A DNA stretch of 64,000 bases. Source: Micavibrio sp. UBA5572 (GTDB taxonomy: Bacteria; Pseudomonadota; Alphaproteobacteria; Micavibrionales; Micavibrionaceae). Below the pieces are notes generated by a model. It was given only the letters and a program-made list of their open reading frames with translations. It ran no database searches and was not told the DNA's origin. A program made the position numbers and the translations under genes. Positions within the stretch are counted from its first letter, which is position 1. The number at the start of each line of letters is the position of its first letter. Shown here piece by piece: positions 26,419 through 36,272 of the stretch. Where the stretch lies: NCBI GenBank assembly GCA_002425415.1, contig DIMG01000010.1, positions 10,677-74,676 on the forward strand, read 5' to 3'.

Positions 26419-28374
26419 ATGGTTTCAGAATCTATCTGCCTTTGGGCGCCTTCCGCTTCTCTTAAAGCCAGTTCGCATCTTATTGCTTTTGCCAAGAAGA
26501 ACGGGTTTGCGGGTGATGTTGACTATAAAACCCTGCATGATTGGTCTTTGCAAGACGTCGGGCTTTTCTGGTCGAAATTCTGGGATTATGCGGGAATTAT
26601 CGGGGACAAGGGCTCGGTATCCTTGACTGATGGCGATCAAATGGAACATGCCCATTTTTTCCCCGAGGCCTCATTGAACTGGGCAGAAAACCTGCTCAAA
26701 CGTCGCGATGACGGTATGGCGATTATGTTCCGTGATGAATTGGGACGGGAGCGATTTCTGACTTTTGCGCAACTGGCTCAATCCGTATCGTCTTTCCAAC
26801 AAGCCCTGCGGGATGCCGGAATCGGTCAGGGTGACCGTGTCGCCGGATATATGCCCAATCTTCCCGAAACATTGATTGCGGCTTTGGCGACGGCTTCATT
26901 GGGGGCTATCTGGTCATCTGCCTCACCGGATTTCGGGGTGCAAGGCGTGATTGACCGTTTTGGGCAGATCGAGCCTAAAATCCTTATTTCCGTCGATGGG
27001 TATTTTTACAACGGTAAAACCGTTGATGTGCTTGGAAAAATTGCGCAAGCTTTGCCAAGCCTTCCTTCTGTCGAGCGCGTGATTATTGTTCCGTTTGCTG
27101 CGGAGAGTCCGGATTTATCGGGCATCAAAAATGGCCTTACTCTTCAGGATTTTGTTGCGAGTTTTGCTGCACAAGATCCTGAATTTGTGCGTCTTCCTTT
27201 TAATCATCCGTTGTTTATAATGTTTTCTTCCGGCACGACCGGTATTCCAAAATGTATTGTCCATGGCCATGGCGGCACTTTGTTGCAACATATGAAAGAG
27301 CATTTGCTGCACTGTGATATCAAACAAGATGACCGCGTTTTTTACTTCACCACCTGCGGGTGGATGATGTGGAACTGGCAAATTTCGGCTTTGGCGTCCG
27401 GTGCGTGTCTGATGCTCTATGACGGGTCGCCGTTTTATCCCACCCCCTATAGTCTGTGGGATTATACATCCAAGCATGGCTGTTCCCTGTTCGGCACTGG
27501 TGCTAAATATATTGATGCGCTCAAAGCCGAAGGATGTGTAGTCAAGGACAAATATGACCTCTCTACACTTCGTACCATTACTTCGACAGGCTCGCCATTG
27601 GTTCACGAAAGTTTTGATTACGTTTATGACACCATCAAATCTGATATTCATCTGGCCTCGATTTCAGGCGGGACAGATATTGTTTCCTGTTTTGTGATCG
27701 GCAATGTTTTATCCCCCGTTTGGCGTGGAGAAATTCAATGTGCCGGACTTGGGTATGCGGTTGATGTTTTTGATGATGCCGGACAACCCTTACCCAGTGG
27801 GGCGGGCAGCGGCGAGTTGGTTTGTACAAAGCCGTTCCCGTCGATGCCGATTTATTTCTGGAATGATGAAGGGCGCGAGCGTTATCACAAAGCCTATTTC
27901 GACCGTTTTGACAATGTGTGGTGTCATGGAGACTGGATCGAACGTACGCAACATGATGGGTTTATTATTCTAGGTCGATCGGACGCCACACTTAATCCGG
28001 GCGGGGTTCGGATCGGAACAGCCGAGATTTATCGTCAGGTCGAACAGATTCCCGACGTGTTGGAAAGCATTGCGGTCGGGCAGCTTTGGGACAATGACGA
28101 ACGGGTTATTTTGTTCGTGCGTCTGAAAGACGGGGCTGTTCTGGATGATGGTTTAAAAGACCAAATTAAAAAACGGATTCGTTCCGGTGCATCGCCCCGC
28201 CATGTTCCGGCGAAAATTATTCAGGTCACAGATATTCCGCGCACCAAAAGCAACAAGATTGTCGAGCTGGCGGTTAAGGAAGTGATTCATGGCCGCCCTG
28301 TTAGAAACGTCGAGGCTCTTGCGAACCCCGACGCTTTGGAACTTTATAAAAATCTGGAAGATTTGGCGCGTTAA
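26419..28374 (+). CDS. aacS: Acetoacetyl-CoA synthetase
   Basis: 651 residues. It activates acetoacetate to acetoacetyl-CoA, linking ketone-body or PHB breakdown to central metabolism. The ANL-superfamily motif is MFSSGTTGIPKCIVHGHGG, with DYTSKHGCSLFGTGAKY, SASPDFGVQGVIDRFGQIEP and the C-terminal catalytic Lys in RTKSNKIVELAVKEV. The length and the early WAPSASLKASSHLIAF segment favour acetoacetyl- over acetyl-CoA synthetase. It stands alone and converges with the next gene across a hairpin at the shared 3' end. Confidence 0.92.
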   Translation: MVSESICLWAPSASLKASSHLIAFAKKNGFAGDVDYKTLHDWSLQDVGLFWSKFWDYAGIIGDKGSVSLTDGDQMEHAHFFPEASLNWAENLLKRRDDGMAIMFRDELGRERFLTFAQLAQSVSSFQQALRDAGIGQGDRVAGYMPNLPETLIAALATASLGAIWSSASPDFGVQGVIDRFGQIEPKILISVDGYFYNGKTVDVLGKIAQALPSLPSVERVIIVPFAAESPDLSGIKNGLTLQDFVASFAAQDPEFVRLPFNHPLFIMFSSGTTGIPKCIVHGHGGTLLQHMKEHLLHCDIKQDDRVFYFTTCGWMMWNWQISALASGACLMLYDGSPFYPTPYSLWDYTSKHGCSLFGTGAKYIDALKAEGCVVKDKYDLSTLRTITSTGSPLVHESFDYVYDTIKSDIHLASISGGTDIVSCFVIGNVLSPVWRGEIQCAGLGYAVDVFDDAGQPLPSGAGSGELVCTKPFPSMPIYFWNDEGRERYHKAYFDRFDNVWCHGDWIERTQHDGFIILGRSDATLNPGGVRIGTAEIYRQVEQIPDVLESIAVGQLWDNDERVILFVRLKDGAVLDDGLKDQIKKRIRSGASPRHVPAKIIQVTDIPRTKSNKIVELAVKEVIHGRPVRNVEALANPDALELYKNLEDLAR

Positions 28375-28390
28375 GAAATTTTTTCTTAAC
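28370..28390. terminator. Hairpin spanning two convergent stop codons
   Basis: GTTAAGAAA (28370-28378) and TTTCTTAAC (28382-28390) form a perfect 9-bp stem with a 3-nt loop. It contains the stop codons of both convergent genes. The stem is AT-rich, so it is a plausible but weak bidirectional terminator. Confidence 0.5.
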
Positions 28391-30125
28391 CACCACCTAT
28401 CATGTCCATTCCTATCTGGTTGGTCGCTGTCCGTGCTATCCCGCCCAAATCCTGTTTGACAGTTGATTCTGGTGGACGCGGCTGTTGTCCTTGAGGAGGC
28501 ATTTCCGATCCGGTTTTTGGGTCAAAATAGGTCGTCTGGGCTTCAAGTTTCGCTGGCAATCCATCTTTGACCCCTACTGCAGCTCCCCGCATTGCAACTT
28601 CTGCCTTATATTGATCGAATCCTTGTGGGGAAAGATGTGTATCTTTGGTATATTTTACGCTGCCATCTGGTTCAATTGAACTGGCCGTGCGCAATTTGAC
28701 ATTTCCAGCCTGATCCGTTTCCAAGCGTATTGCTCCATCCGTCGGGATAACATCAACCATTTTTCCATCTGCACCTTGAACCTTAATTGTACGAGCTTCC
28801 CTCACCGTCCGATCCCCATGCTTCACGTCATGAAACAATTGACCGTTAGTTGGAAGAGCTGCCATAGATGGTTTTTCATAGATCGAGTGAAGGTTACCTC
28901 CCATTGAGAGACCCAAGTTACTGGCAAGTCCCATTTTCGGATTTCCAGTCAAATTGCCAATAAAATCCATGATTTTTTGTATCAATTGTTGGAAAAATTC
29001 GCCGATATTGCCCATAGCACCCTTCATGTCGATCCCGAACATATTTTGCATGAGGCCACCCAGCTTGCCCATACCTTCGCCCATTTGTAGCTTCGACTGA
29101 ATACCCTTGACGTATTTATCATCCGCCAAAAGTTCTGGCCGCTCCATAAGAGTTTCCATTTCTTTTTTGGCTGCTGTTTTCATGGCGTCAGGCATTTCAC
29201 TCTCGTCACTGGCCATTTTTGCCAAAGACTTTACAAATCCGGGATGTCCTTTGAGGTTTTCTGCAATTTTTCCTTGAAGAGCCGTATCTCCGGCAATTCT
29301 TTCTTCGAAGCCTTTGGTCACAGATTCCGATACACCAAATTTATCATGAGCAGCATCTGCAATTCCTCCAGCCAACTGTGCAATTCTTCCATCTTTTCCA
29401 ATCGTATCTTTTGTCGAAAAGAACTGGGAAATATCTGCATCACTTTTTGTTGCCAATCCTGCAAAAATCTTCTGCCCGATTGCATCAACCGAGAAGGTTC
29501 CAGCAGGAAGTGGGGGGATTTCAATATCTGGCGCTACGGTAGGAGTCACAACCGTTGTTGGTGTCGCTGCCGAAATGGCAGAAGCAGGAGCTTTTGTATG
29601 CTGTTGCCCAGTGGGTGTTGACCTTGCTGCTGGTTTTTTTTCAGTCGTCGCCGCAGCGGGTGCCGCTACCGTTGCCGCGACTGGTGTTGATATGGTGGCA
29701 GGAGCTGCTGCTGGCGTGGTTCCTAAAAGGGTGCCTAAATTTTTACCGTCATATTTCAAAATGATTTGTGCTGCTTGAGCCTGATTTCCCTGCAAAGATT
29801 CTTGCAATTTTTGTGCTGCTACTGGATCCTTTGCTAAATCAGCTTCTAAATGCTGTATCAAGTTTGGGTCTTGCTTTAATTTCTTAACGACTGCTTCGGC
29901 AAAGGGCTTTACCGTCTCTGATTTATTCGCCACATTAGTCAAAAGCTCTGTTACGCGCGGAGCTTTGTCCATTTTTTCTGATAAATCCGCCAATTTATCT
30001 TTGGCGGCAATAGCCGAGTTTGCAGATGCGGACGCCTTATCTAAAATCCCTTGCGGGTTCATTGTCCTATATTGATCGTTGTAAAAAGCTGTCCCTAACT
30101 CTGCCAATGCCTGTGCTTTATTCAT
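28386..30125 (-). CDS. Large helical protein of unknown function with Ala/Pro/Thr linker
   Basis: 579 residues. The ATG at 30125 has AAGGAG 7 nt upstream. The N-terminal part (about 1-130) is helical and charged, residues about 135-205 are an Ala/Pro/Thr/Val linker, and the middle part (about 220-400) is helical with Met/Gly-rich stretches such as MGEGMGKLGGLMQNMFGIDM. The C-terminal region reads TIKVQGADGKMVDVIPTDGA, suggesting a beta domain. There is no signal peptide or membrane span. I recognise no family. A cytoplasmic, structural or secreted-effector role is possible but unsupported. Confidence 0.7.
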   Translation of the reverse strand: MNKAQALAELGTAFYNDQYRTMNPQGILDKASASANSAIAAKDKLADLSEKMDKAPRVTELLTNVANKSETVKPFAEAVVKKLKQDPNLIQHLEADLAKDPVAAQKLQESLQGNQAQAAQIILKYDGKNLGTLLGTTPAAAPATISTPVAATVAAPAAATTEKKPAARSTPTGQQHTKAPASAISAATPTTVVTPTVAPDIEIPPLPAGTFSVDAIGQKIFAGLATKSDADISQFFSTKDTIGKDGRIAQLAGGIADAAHDKFGVSESVTKGFEERIAGDTALQGKIAENLKGHPGFVKSLAKMASDESEMPDAMKTAAKKEMETLMERPELLADDKYVKGIQSKLQMGEGMGKLGGLMQNMFGIDMKGAMGNIGEFFQQLIQKIMDFIGNLTGNPKMGLASNLGLSMGGNLHSIYEKPSMAALPTNGQLFHDVKHGDRTVREARTIKVQGADGKMVDVIPTDGAIRLETDQAGNVKLRTASSIEPDGSVKYTKDTHLSPQGFDQYKAEVAMRGAAVGVKDGLPAKLEAQTTYFDPKTGSEMPPQGQQPRPPESTVKQDLGGIARTATNQIGMDMIGGG

Positions 30126-30183
30126 AACCACTCCTTCTAGTATTACTAGTATTACACCATAAATTACCTAATATTATTCGGGT

Positions 30184-30585
30184 TTAAATGCCCGTATATC
30201 TTACAATCAATTTGGCGGGGTATATGTCCCGCGGGAATTTGGCATCTTCCATATAGATCATCATTACCTTGTCCGCCTTACCTAAGTATTTGCGAAATGG
30301 TTTGTGGATTGTCATACCCAAACCCTGCACTTTTCCGCTATAGGTTACAAAGGTTAACAAGGCCAAATCCATATCATATTCAACCCATTCAATTTCTTCA
30401 GGTAATGGCTGATTATACAGCACTGCAGCATTTGAATCGATATCAACCAGCAATTCCGCATCACGGCCACCGCTGACGATGCTTGGTAGAACCGGTGCGT
30501 TTTCAGGGATAACATATTTCATATCCAATACGGGGTTTCGCGAAACCCCCAGAACGTCCAATTCGCCATCCAGATCAAGTGCCAT
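30184..30585 (-). CDS. Conserved-looking protein of unknown function
   Basis: 133 residues. AAGGG precedes the ATG. Features are an acidic N-terminus (MALDLDGELDVLGVSRNPVL) and a core VEYDMDLALLTFVTYSGKVQ. There is no signal peptide or membrane segment, and no family is recognised. It lies directly upstream of the 579-residue protein gene (58 nt) in the same direction, so they may be one transcription unit. Confidence 0.6.
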   Translation of the reverse strand: MALDLDGELDVLGVSRNPVLDMKYVIPENAPVLPSIVSGGRDAELLVDIDSNAAVLYNQPLPEEIEWVEYDMDLALLTFVTYSGKVQGLGMTIHKPFRKYLGKADKVMMIYMEDAKFPRDIYPAKLIVRYTGI

Positions 30586-30678
30586 TCTACCCTTATCTCT
30601 CTTCCGGTTTTATATAGCTTTCTATATTTTTCTTGCTTTCTTGATTATTATACTGAAAAACTCTCAAAATCACAAACT

Positions 30679-30700
30679 ATTCACACGATTTTCCGTGAAT
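30679..30700. promoter_or_regulatory. Inverted repeat upstream of trpF
   Basis: ATTCAC (30679-30684) and GTGAAT (30695-30700) are complementary arms 10 nt apart, ending 19 nt before the trpF start. The size and position suit a dimeric repressor site, but nothing identifies the regulator. Confidence 0.3.
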
Positions 30701-30719
30701 ATAGATTGGTTCAGGATAT

Positions 30720-31373
30720 ATGACAGAGATTAAAATTTGTGGAGTGACTGAAAAAAGACATCTTGATGTCGCGCTTTCGCATGGGGCGCGGTTTATCGGG
30801 TTGGTTTTTTATCCGAAATCTCCCCGCTTTATTGATCCTGAGATGGCCAAAATTCTTGCCCGCAATGCTCCGACCGGTGTGCGTATGATCGGGTTGTTTG
30901 TTGATCCCGATGATGCTTGGCTTGACCATGTCATCGCCGCTGTTCCACTGGATATGATCCAGTTACACGGAACAGAAACGCCTGTACGCGTTCAGGAAAT
31001 CAAAAGCAAATTCCATCTGCCGGTTATTAAAGCCTTTCCGGTTGCAACCCGCGATGATCTTGGCGTTGTCTCTGCTTATGAGCCGATTGTAGACTGGTTG
31101 TTATTTGATGCCAAGGCCGTCCGTTCAGCAGAAAAGCTTGATCCGCTTCTTCCCGGAGGAAATGGTCAGAGTTTTGACTGGACTATTCTTCTGGGACGGA
31201 AATTTTCAAAACCGTGGATGCTGTCCGGCGGGTTACATGCTGGTAATGTCCGTGACGCCTTATCCTTATTGTCCCCCGATGCAGTTGATGTGTCCAGTGG
31301 AGTCGAGGCTTGTTTGGGTCAAAAAGATGCTTTAAAAATCGCCGAGTTTATCCAAACGGTCAAAAACTCTTAA
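30720..31373 (+). CDS. trpF: Phosphoribosylanthranilate isomerase
   Basis: 217 residues. It isomerises N-(5-phosphoribosyl)anthranilate in tryptophan synthesis. The TIM-barrel motifs are EIKICGVTEKRHLD (catalytic Cys), GLVFYPKSPRFI, MIGLFVDPDD, LDMIQLHGTE, WMLSGGLHAGNV and AVDVSSGVE. AGGA lies a few bases before the ATG. No trpB or trpA follows; instead it overlaps the convergent dipeptidase gene by 42 nt. Confidence 0.93.
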   Translation: MTEIKICGVTEKRHLDVALSHGARFIGLVFYPKSPRFIDPEMAKILARNAPTGVRMIGLFVDPDDAWLDHVIAAVPLDMIQLHGTETPVRVQEIKSKFHLPVIKAFPVATRDDLGVVSAYEPIVDWLLFDAKAVRSAEKLDPLLPGGNGQSFDWTILLGRKFSKPWMLSGGLHAGNVRDALSLLSPDAVDVSSGVEACLGQKDALKIAEFIQTVKNS

Positions 31374-32078
31374 ATGAATGTCTTTGGCCTTGTCTTCCGG
31401 TATCGGTATCGGGGCTGATACCATTTTTTGCCACTGTTCGAGCCGGACCTCCGAAATCGGTTCAAATTTGCTGATCCATTCGGCCGTAAATCTGAAATCC
31501 CACCATTCTGTTGATAAAAAAACCAGTTCTTTGCCCATCCGACTAGCGGAAATTGCCATGGCCTGATTCAAACATTCACGGTTGGATTTTATCGAAGGTG
31601 CCAAATTCACGTATTCACGGTGGGCTGGATTATTTTCAGCATCAGGCCGATCTGAAAAAGCATCAAACGCTGTCCCGAAATCAATATCGTGTCCATTTGC
31701 ATCTTTTGCAGCTATATCGACCGCCATGCCACGCGGATGGCCGCCCTGACCCGGACTTGATAAAAATCTCGGTTCTTCCAACCAATGGGGATGAGTGCGC
31801 ACAATATCTGTTTCAATCATTTTTTGCTGCGCTTCTATTGGGCGAAGGCAATCTTTTACGACCAATGTCCAATTATGGTTTTTTCGTAAAATTAGTGCCG
31901 CAAAAAGGGTGAGCGTCACCAGATCGATATGCCCCCACATTCTGGCCTTTGGATGGTAAATCTGACCGAATAAATTTTCGGGGTGTTGTGCGTTGGCATA
32001 GGATAAATCCACCTCGATCGGGTGGGTGGATGTGAATAAATTAAACGAAATCAAGTCATCAGGTAAAATTAGTTCCAT
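31332..32078 (-). CDS. VanX-type D-Ala-D-Ala dipeptidase-like protein
   Basis: 248 residues, matching peptidase family M15D. Motif GQGGHPRGMAVDIAAKD supplies zinc ligands His114 and Asp121, and DCLRPIEAQ carries the conserved Arg. The last motif is STEWWDFRF: Glu191 is the catalytic base, but the third zinc ligand, normally His in EWWH, is Asp194. Asp can bind zinc, so activity is not excluded. There is no signal peptide. The likely role is peptidoglycan dipeptide recycling rather than vancomycin resistance, since no vanH or vanA is nearby. Confidence 0.8.
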   Translation of the reverse strand: MELILPDDLISFNLFTSTHPIEVDLSYANAQHPENLFGQIYHPKARMWGHIDLVTLTLFAALILRKNHNWTLVVKDCLRPIEAQQKMIETDIVRTHPHWLEEPRFLSSPGQGGHPRGMAVDIAAKDANGHDIDFGTAFDAFSDRPDAENNPAHREYVNLAPSIKSNRECLNQAMAISASRMGKELVFLSTEWWDFRFTAEWISKFEPISEVRLEQWQKMVSAPIPIPEDKAKDIHLRVFDRLDKLGDF

Positions 32079-32131
32079 GCTTTGCTTTATACCTCTTTTC
32101 TGAATAGCTGTCTTGTGCGATAAACGAGGCC

Positions 32132-34594
32132 ATGAAATGGCTCGGGCGCTTCTTTTTATTTCTTATTTCCCTCGGTTTTATCGGGGCTGCTGCTGGCGTT
32201 GTTTTGGTTTGTGCTATTTTCTACAAATACGGTCAGACTTTACCTGAATTCTCGCAGTTACAAGACTACCGCCCTCCCGTCGTCACCCGCGTTCATGCCG
32301 GAGATGGACGTTTTCTGGCTGAGTTTGCCGAAGAAAAACGGATTTTCGTTCCGATCAGTGAAATTCCAGACATCGTCAAACAAGCCTTTTTATCCGCCGA
32401 AGATCAGGATTTTTACAAGCACAAAGGCGTTGACCCGAAAGCGGTGGCGCGTGCCATTGTTACCAATTTGAAAAATCTTGGGACAGGTCGTCGTCCGGTG
32501 GGAGCATCGACCATTACACAACAAGTTGCTAAAAACTTTCTTCTGACCAACGAAGTTTCGTATGCCCGTAAAATCAAGGAAGCCATCCTTGCTTATAAAA
32601 TGGAACAGGTTCTCTCGAAAGACAGAATTCTGGAACTGTATATGAACCAGATTTTTCTGGGCGCACGGTCTTATGGCGTTGCGGCTGCGTCCTTACATTA
32701 TTTTAATAAGCCATTAAACGAGCTAAATGTTTCTGAGGCTGCGTTTCTGGCAGCTTTACCCAAAGCCCCTAATAATTACCATCCGGTTCACAAGCACGAG
32801 GCTGCAGTGGCGCGTCGTAACTGGGTGATTGACCGCATGGTTATTGAAGGGTATGTGACCGAGGCACAAGGCGAACTGGCAAAAGAAACATCTTTAGTGG
32901 TTGTTCCGGTCAAGGATGATGATGTCGTTGATGCTCCCTATTTCGCCGAAGAAGTCCGTCGTGAGTTGATTAAGGATTATGGGTCTGATGCTTTGTATGG
33001 TGGAGGATTATCTGTTCGCACCAGCCTTGACCCACGGTTACAATCCATTGCCGAAACTTCTTTGCAAAACGGCTTGATGGAGTACGACCGCCGCCACGGT
33101 TGGCGGGGTTCTGTTGCCCGTCTGGGGACGACTGAAAACTGGCAAGACGTTGTTAAAAATACACCGGGGCCTGTCGGAATGCTGGCGCAATGGCGGCTCG
33201 GAATGGTTCTGGATACTTCTGCTGGCCGTGTTGAAATCGGTTTCAGCGATGGCAGCAAAGGCCGTCTGGGTGATAAAGAAATCGAATGGAGCAAATCCAA
33301 GCCCTTAAAGGCCGGTGACCTTATTCTGGCAGAAAAAGCAGAAGATAAAGAACAGGCTGATAAGACTCCTTATTTATTGCGTCAAGTTCCCGCTGTTCAG
33401 GGTGCGATTGTTGCTCTTGATCCCAATACTGGACGAATTCTCGCCATTCAAGGTGGGTGGAAATTTGATGGCAGTGAGTTTAACCGCGCGACACAGGCCG
33501 AGCGTCAACCCGGTTCTGCAATCAAGCCATTTGTTTATCTGGCGGCATTGGATAAAGGCTATACCCCTTCAACTATTATTCTGGATTCCCCTATAGTGTT
33601 TACTGATAGTGCCGGAAATGTCTGGCGTCCTGAAAACTATTCCGGTGAATTTTATGGCCCGACGCCATTGCGGGTCGGAGTCGAGAAATCCCGCAACCTG
33701 ATGCCGATCCGTCTGGCACAACAGATCGGCATTGAATCTGTTGTTGAATATGCCAATCGTTTCGGCGTTTCCAAAAATATGAAGCCTTATTTATCTGCCG
33801 CACTTGGGGCAACAGAAACAACGTTAATGAAACTCACTACGGCTTACGGTATGATTGTCAATGGCGGGAAAAAAGTTTCTCCGACTTTTATTGACCGCGT
33901 GCAAGATCGCTTCGGCAAGACCATTGAAAAATCAGACACTCGTCCTTGCGTGGGATGTGGACCATTGGTGCGTTGGGAAAACCAATCGACACCCGACCTT
34001 CCCGATACGCGCGAACAAATTGCAGACCCGCGCACTACTTATCAGATGGTCTCTATTCTTGAAGGAGTTGTTCAACGCGGAACTGCCAAAAAGCTTCTCT
34101 CCCTTGGCCGCCCTCTGGCCGGTAAAACGGGGACAACCAATGATTCTAAAGACGCTTGGTTTATCGGCTTTACTCCTGATTTGGTGGTCGGCGTTTTCAC
34201 AGGATTTGATGATCCAAAACCTTTAGGTAAAAAAGAAACCGGATCTTCTGTCGCTTTACCCATTTTCAAGGAGTTTATGGAGAAAGCACTCGATCAAGTT
34301 TCCCCGACACCGTTTCGTGTGCCATCCGGTGTGCGCATGGTGCAAGTCAACGCCAAAACAGGCCAGCGCACTTATGCTGGTGATCCCAATGCAATCTGGG
34401 AACCGTTTCTTTCTGGAACAGAGCCTGGAACAGTTCCTCCATCTTATAGCGGATACCGTTCTTACGATGATGAAGAATCACAACATGATGCACAATTCGA
34501 AGTTCTTGATGAACCCCTTCCTGCTAGTGAGCTTTTAGAACCCCGTCCAGAAAATGGGTCTTCTTCCATGCAGGGCACTGGTGGGTTGTACTAA
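32132..34594 (+). CDS. mrcA: Penicillin-binding protein 1A (bifunctional)
   Basis: 820 residues. It polymerises and cross-links peptidoglycan. It has an N-terminal membrane anchor (about residues 7-30), a glycosyltransferase domain with AEDQDFYKHKGVD and GASTITQQVAKNF, an OB-like insert, and a transpeptidase domain with RQPGSAIKPFVY (SxxK), KSRNLMP (SxN) and LAGKTGTTNDSKDAWFIGF (KTGT). The C-terminal tail is acidic. GAGG lies just before the ATG. The gene starts 53 nt from the divergent VanX-like gene. Confidence 0.95.
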   Translation: MKWLGRFFLFLISLGFIGAAAGVVLVCAIFYKYGQTLPEFSQLQDYRPPVVTRVHAGDGRFLAEFAEEKRIFVPISEIPDIVKQAFLSAEDQDFYKHKGVDPKAVARAIVTNLKNLGTGRRPVGASTITQQVAKNFLLTNEVSYARKIKEAILAYKMEQVLSKDRILELYMNQIFLGARSYGVAAASLHYFNKPLNELNVSEAAFLAALPKAPNNYHPVHKHEAAVARRNWVIDRMVIEGYVTEAQGELAKETSLVVVPVKDDDVVDAPYFAEEVRRELIKDYGSDALYGGGLSVRTSLDPRLQSIAETSLQNGLMEYDRRHGWRGSVARLGTTENWQDVVKNTPGPVGMLAQWRLGMVLDTSAGRVEIGFSDGSKGRLGDKEIEWSKSKPLKAGDLILAEKAEDKEQADKTPYLLRQVPAVQGAIVALDPNTGRILAIQGGWKFDGSEFNRATQAERQPGSAIKPFVYLAALDKGYTPSTIILDSPIVFTDSAGNVWRPENYSGEFYGPTPLRVGVEKSRNLMPIRLAQQIGIESVVEYANRFGVSKNMKPYLSAALGATETTLMKLTTAYGMIVNGGKKVSPTFIDRVQDRFGKTIEKSDTRPCVGCGPLVRWENQSTPDLPDTREQIADPRTTYQMVSILEGVVQRGTAKKLLSLGRPLAGKTGTTNDSKDAWFIGFTPDLVVGVFTGFDDPKPLGKKETGSSVALPIFKEFMEKALDQVSPTPFRVPSGVRMVQVNAKTGQRTYAGDPNAIWEPFLSGTEPGTVPPSYSGYRSYDDEESQHDAQFEVLDEPLPASELLEPRPENGSSSMQGTGGLY

Positions 34595-34803
34595 TTTCCA
34601 ATCCGTGACTTGCTATTAAAAAAAGTTTGTGTAAAAATTTATTTATGATAGATTTTGTCTCAAGAAAATAAAATATGCCTACCTCATCGGGATTTTCATT
34701 CCCTTATAAAAAAATCAGGTGCCCTTGTTATCATGTGGCACCTTTTTTTATCTCATTCTGTGTTGGTTTATATTATAGTCTTTCGTATTCAAGGAGAACT
34801 TCC

Positions 34804-36174
34804 ATGCGTTATATTTCCACTCGCGGGCAAGCCACCGAATCAAGTTTTATTCAAGCCCTTTTATCTGGTCTTGCTTCGGATGGTGGATTATTCGTTCCTG
34901 TTTTCTGGCCATTTCTTGATGATATCAATTCAGATCATACTTATTCCGACATTGCCCTGAAAGTTCTTTCACCTTTTATCGCCAAAGAAATTCCAGAAGA
35001 TGATCTGAAAAAAATTATCGCGGATACTTATAACCAAAATGTCTTTTCTGATCCCGACATTGCCCCGTTAAAGCCGATCGGCAATGATGTTTTTTTGATG
35101 GAGCTTTTTCATGGCCCGACTTTGGCATTCAAAGATGTGGCCTTGCAGTTACTCGGTCGGTTATTCGATTACGTTTTAGAAAAAAATGGACAGACAATCA
35201 CAATTATCGGCGCAACATCAGGTGATACCGGATCTGCCGCTATCGAAGCCTGTAAAGGGCGTAAAAATATCTCTATTACCATTCTTCACCCCCAAGGGCG
35301 CACTTCAGAAATCCAACGGCGTCAAATGACCAGTGTCATTGCAGATAATGTCCACAATCTAGCCGTTGAAGGCACATTTGATGATTGTCAAAATCTGGTC
35401 AAACAAGCTTTTTCCGATCAATCTTTACGAGAGGCCAAAAACCTGTCGGCGATCAATTCAATCAACTGGGCGCGTATTATTTCCCAAAGTGTGTATTACG
35501 TTGATGCGGCGCGTCAACTTGGTGAAACACCCGCATTTGCTGTCCCCACCGGAAATTTCGGCAATATCTATGCTGCGTGGGTTGCCAAACAAATGGGGGC
35601 AAATATTGGATCTTTGGTGATCGGGTCAAACCGCAATGATATTCTGACCCGTTTTTTTGAAAGCGGAGAGATGAAGCTCCACGATATTGTTCCGAGCCAT
35701 AGCCCAAGTATGGACATTCAGATTTCAAGCAATTTCGAGCGATTCCTTTATGATTGTCTGGGGCGCGATTCAGATCGGCTCAATCAGCTTATGGCCTCCT
35801 TTCGGAAAACAGGTCATTATACTTTAGAAGAGGATGCGCTTGACGGGGCGCGTAAAAACTTCATTGCCCGCAGGTGCTCCGATGACGACACTGTTGCTAC
35901 GATCAAGAAGGTCTATGACGAATCCGGCATTATCATTGATCCACATACTGCGGTTGGGGTTCATGCCCTTCATACGTCCGGACTTGAGCATCAAGGCCCT
36001 TGTGTTGCTATGGCGTGTGCACATCCTGCCAAATTTCCTGATGTGGTTCACCGCGCCATCGGTGTGCGACCACCGTTACCGGATCATTTGGCAGATCTCT
36101 TGACGCGTCCTGAAAAATTCAGCGTCATTGCCAATGATTTCGACACTCTTAAAACCCATTTGCTTTCTGTTTAA
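34804..36174 (+). CDS. thrC: Threonine synthase
   Basis: 456 residues. It converts O-phosphohomoserine to threonine with PLP. The N-terminus MRYISTRGQATESSFIQALL is typical, the PLP Lys is in GPTLAFKDVALQLLGR, and the SGDTGSAAIEACKGRKN and VPTGNFGNIYAAWVAKQMG loops bind cofactor and substrate. The start at 34804 has AAGGAG 8 nt upstream; an upstream extension of the frame to 34675 has neither a ribosome site nor a family match. A bidirectional terminator follows. Confidence 0.95.
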   Translation: MRYISTRGQATESSFIQALLSGLASDGGLFVPVFWPFLDDINSDHTYSDIALKVLSPFIAKEIPEDDLKKIIADTYNQNVFSDPDIAPLKPIGNDVFLMELFHGPTLAFKDVALQLLGRLFDYVLEKNGQTITIIGATSGDTGSAAIEACKGRKNISITILHPQGRTSEIQRRQMTSVIADNVHNLAVEGTFDDCQNLVKQAFSDQSLREAKNLSAINSINWARIISQSVYYVDAARQLGETPAFAVPTGNFGNIYAAWVAKQMGANIGSLVIGSNRNDILTRFFESGEMKLHDIVPSHSPSMDIQISSNFERFLYDCLGRDSDRLNQLMASFRKTGHYTLEEDALDGARKNFIARRCSDDDTVATIKKVYDESGIIIDPHTAVGVHALHTSGLEHQGPCVAMACAHPAKFPDVVHRAIGVRPPLPDHLADLLTRPEKFSVIANDFDTLKTHLLSV

Positions 36175-36218
36175 AAGTTTCTGGTTTTAAAAATTAACAC
36201 TCTGGAAAATTTATGAAA

Positions 36219-36243
36219 AAAGGGCGGGAAAGTCCCGCCCTTT
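36219..36243. terminator. Bidirectional terminator between thrC and the porin gene
   Basis: AAAGGGCGGGA (36219-36229) pairs with TCCCGCCCTTT (36233-36243), an 11-bp perfect stem with a 3-nt loop. T-runs flank it on the minus strand, with a shorter one on the plus strand, so it can end both convergent genes. Confidence 0.85.
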
Positions 36244-36272
36244 CAATCTCTCATTTCTAAATCCAGTGAGGA

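Noticed and set aside
31332..32078. Vancomycin resistance function for the VanX-like gene
   Set aside because: No vanH, vanA or regulatory genes are nearby, and the host is a Gram-negative type; recycling is more likely.
34675..34803. Upstream extension of thrC
   Set aside because: The internal ATG at 34804 has a perfect ribosome site and the family's N-terminus.
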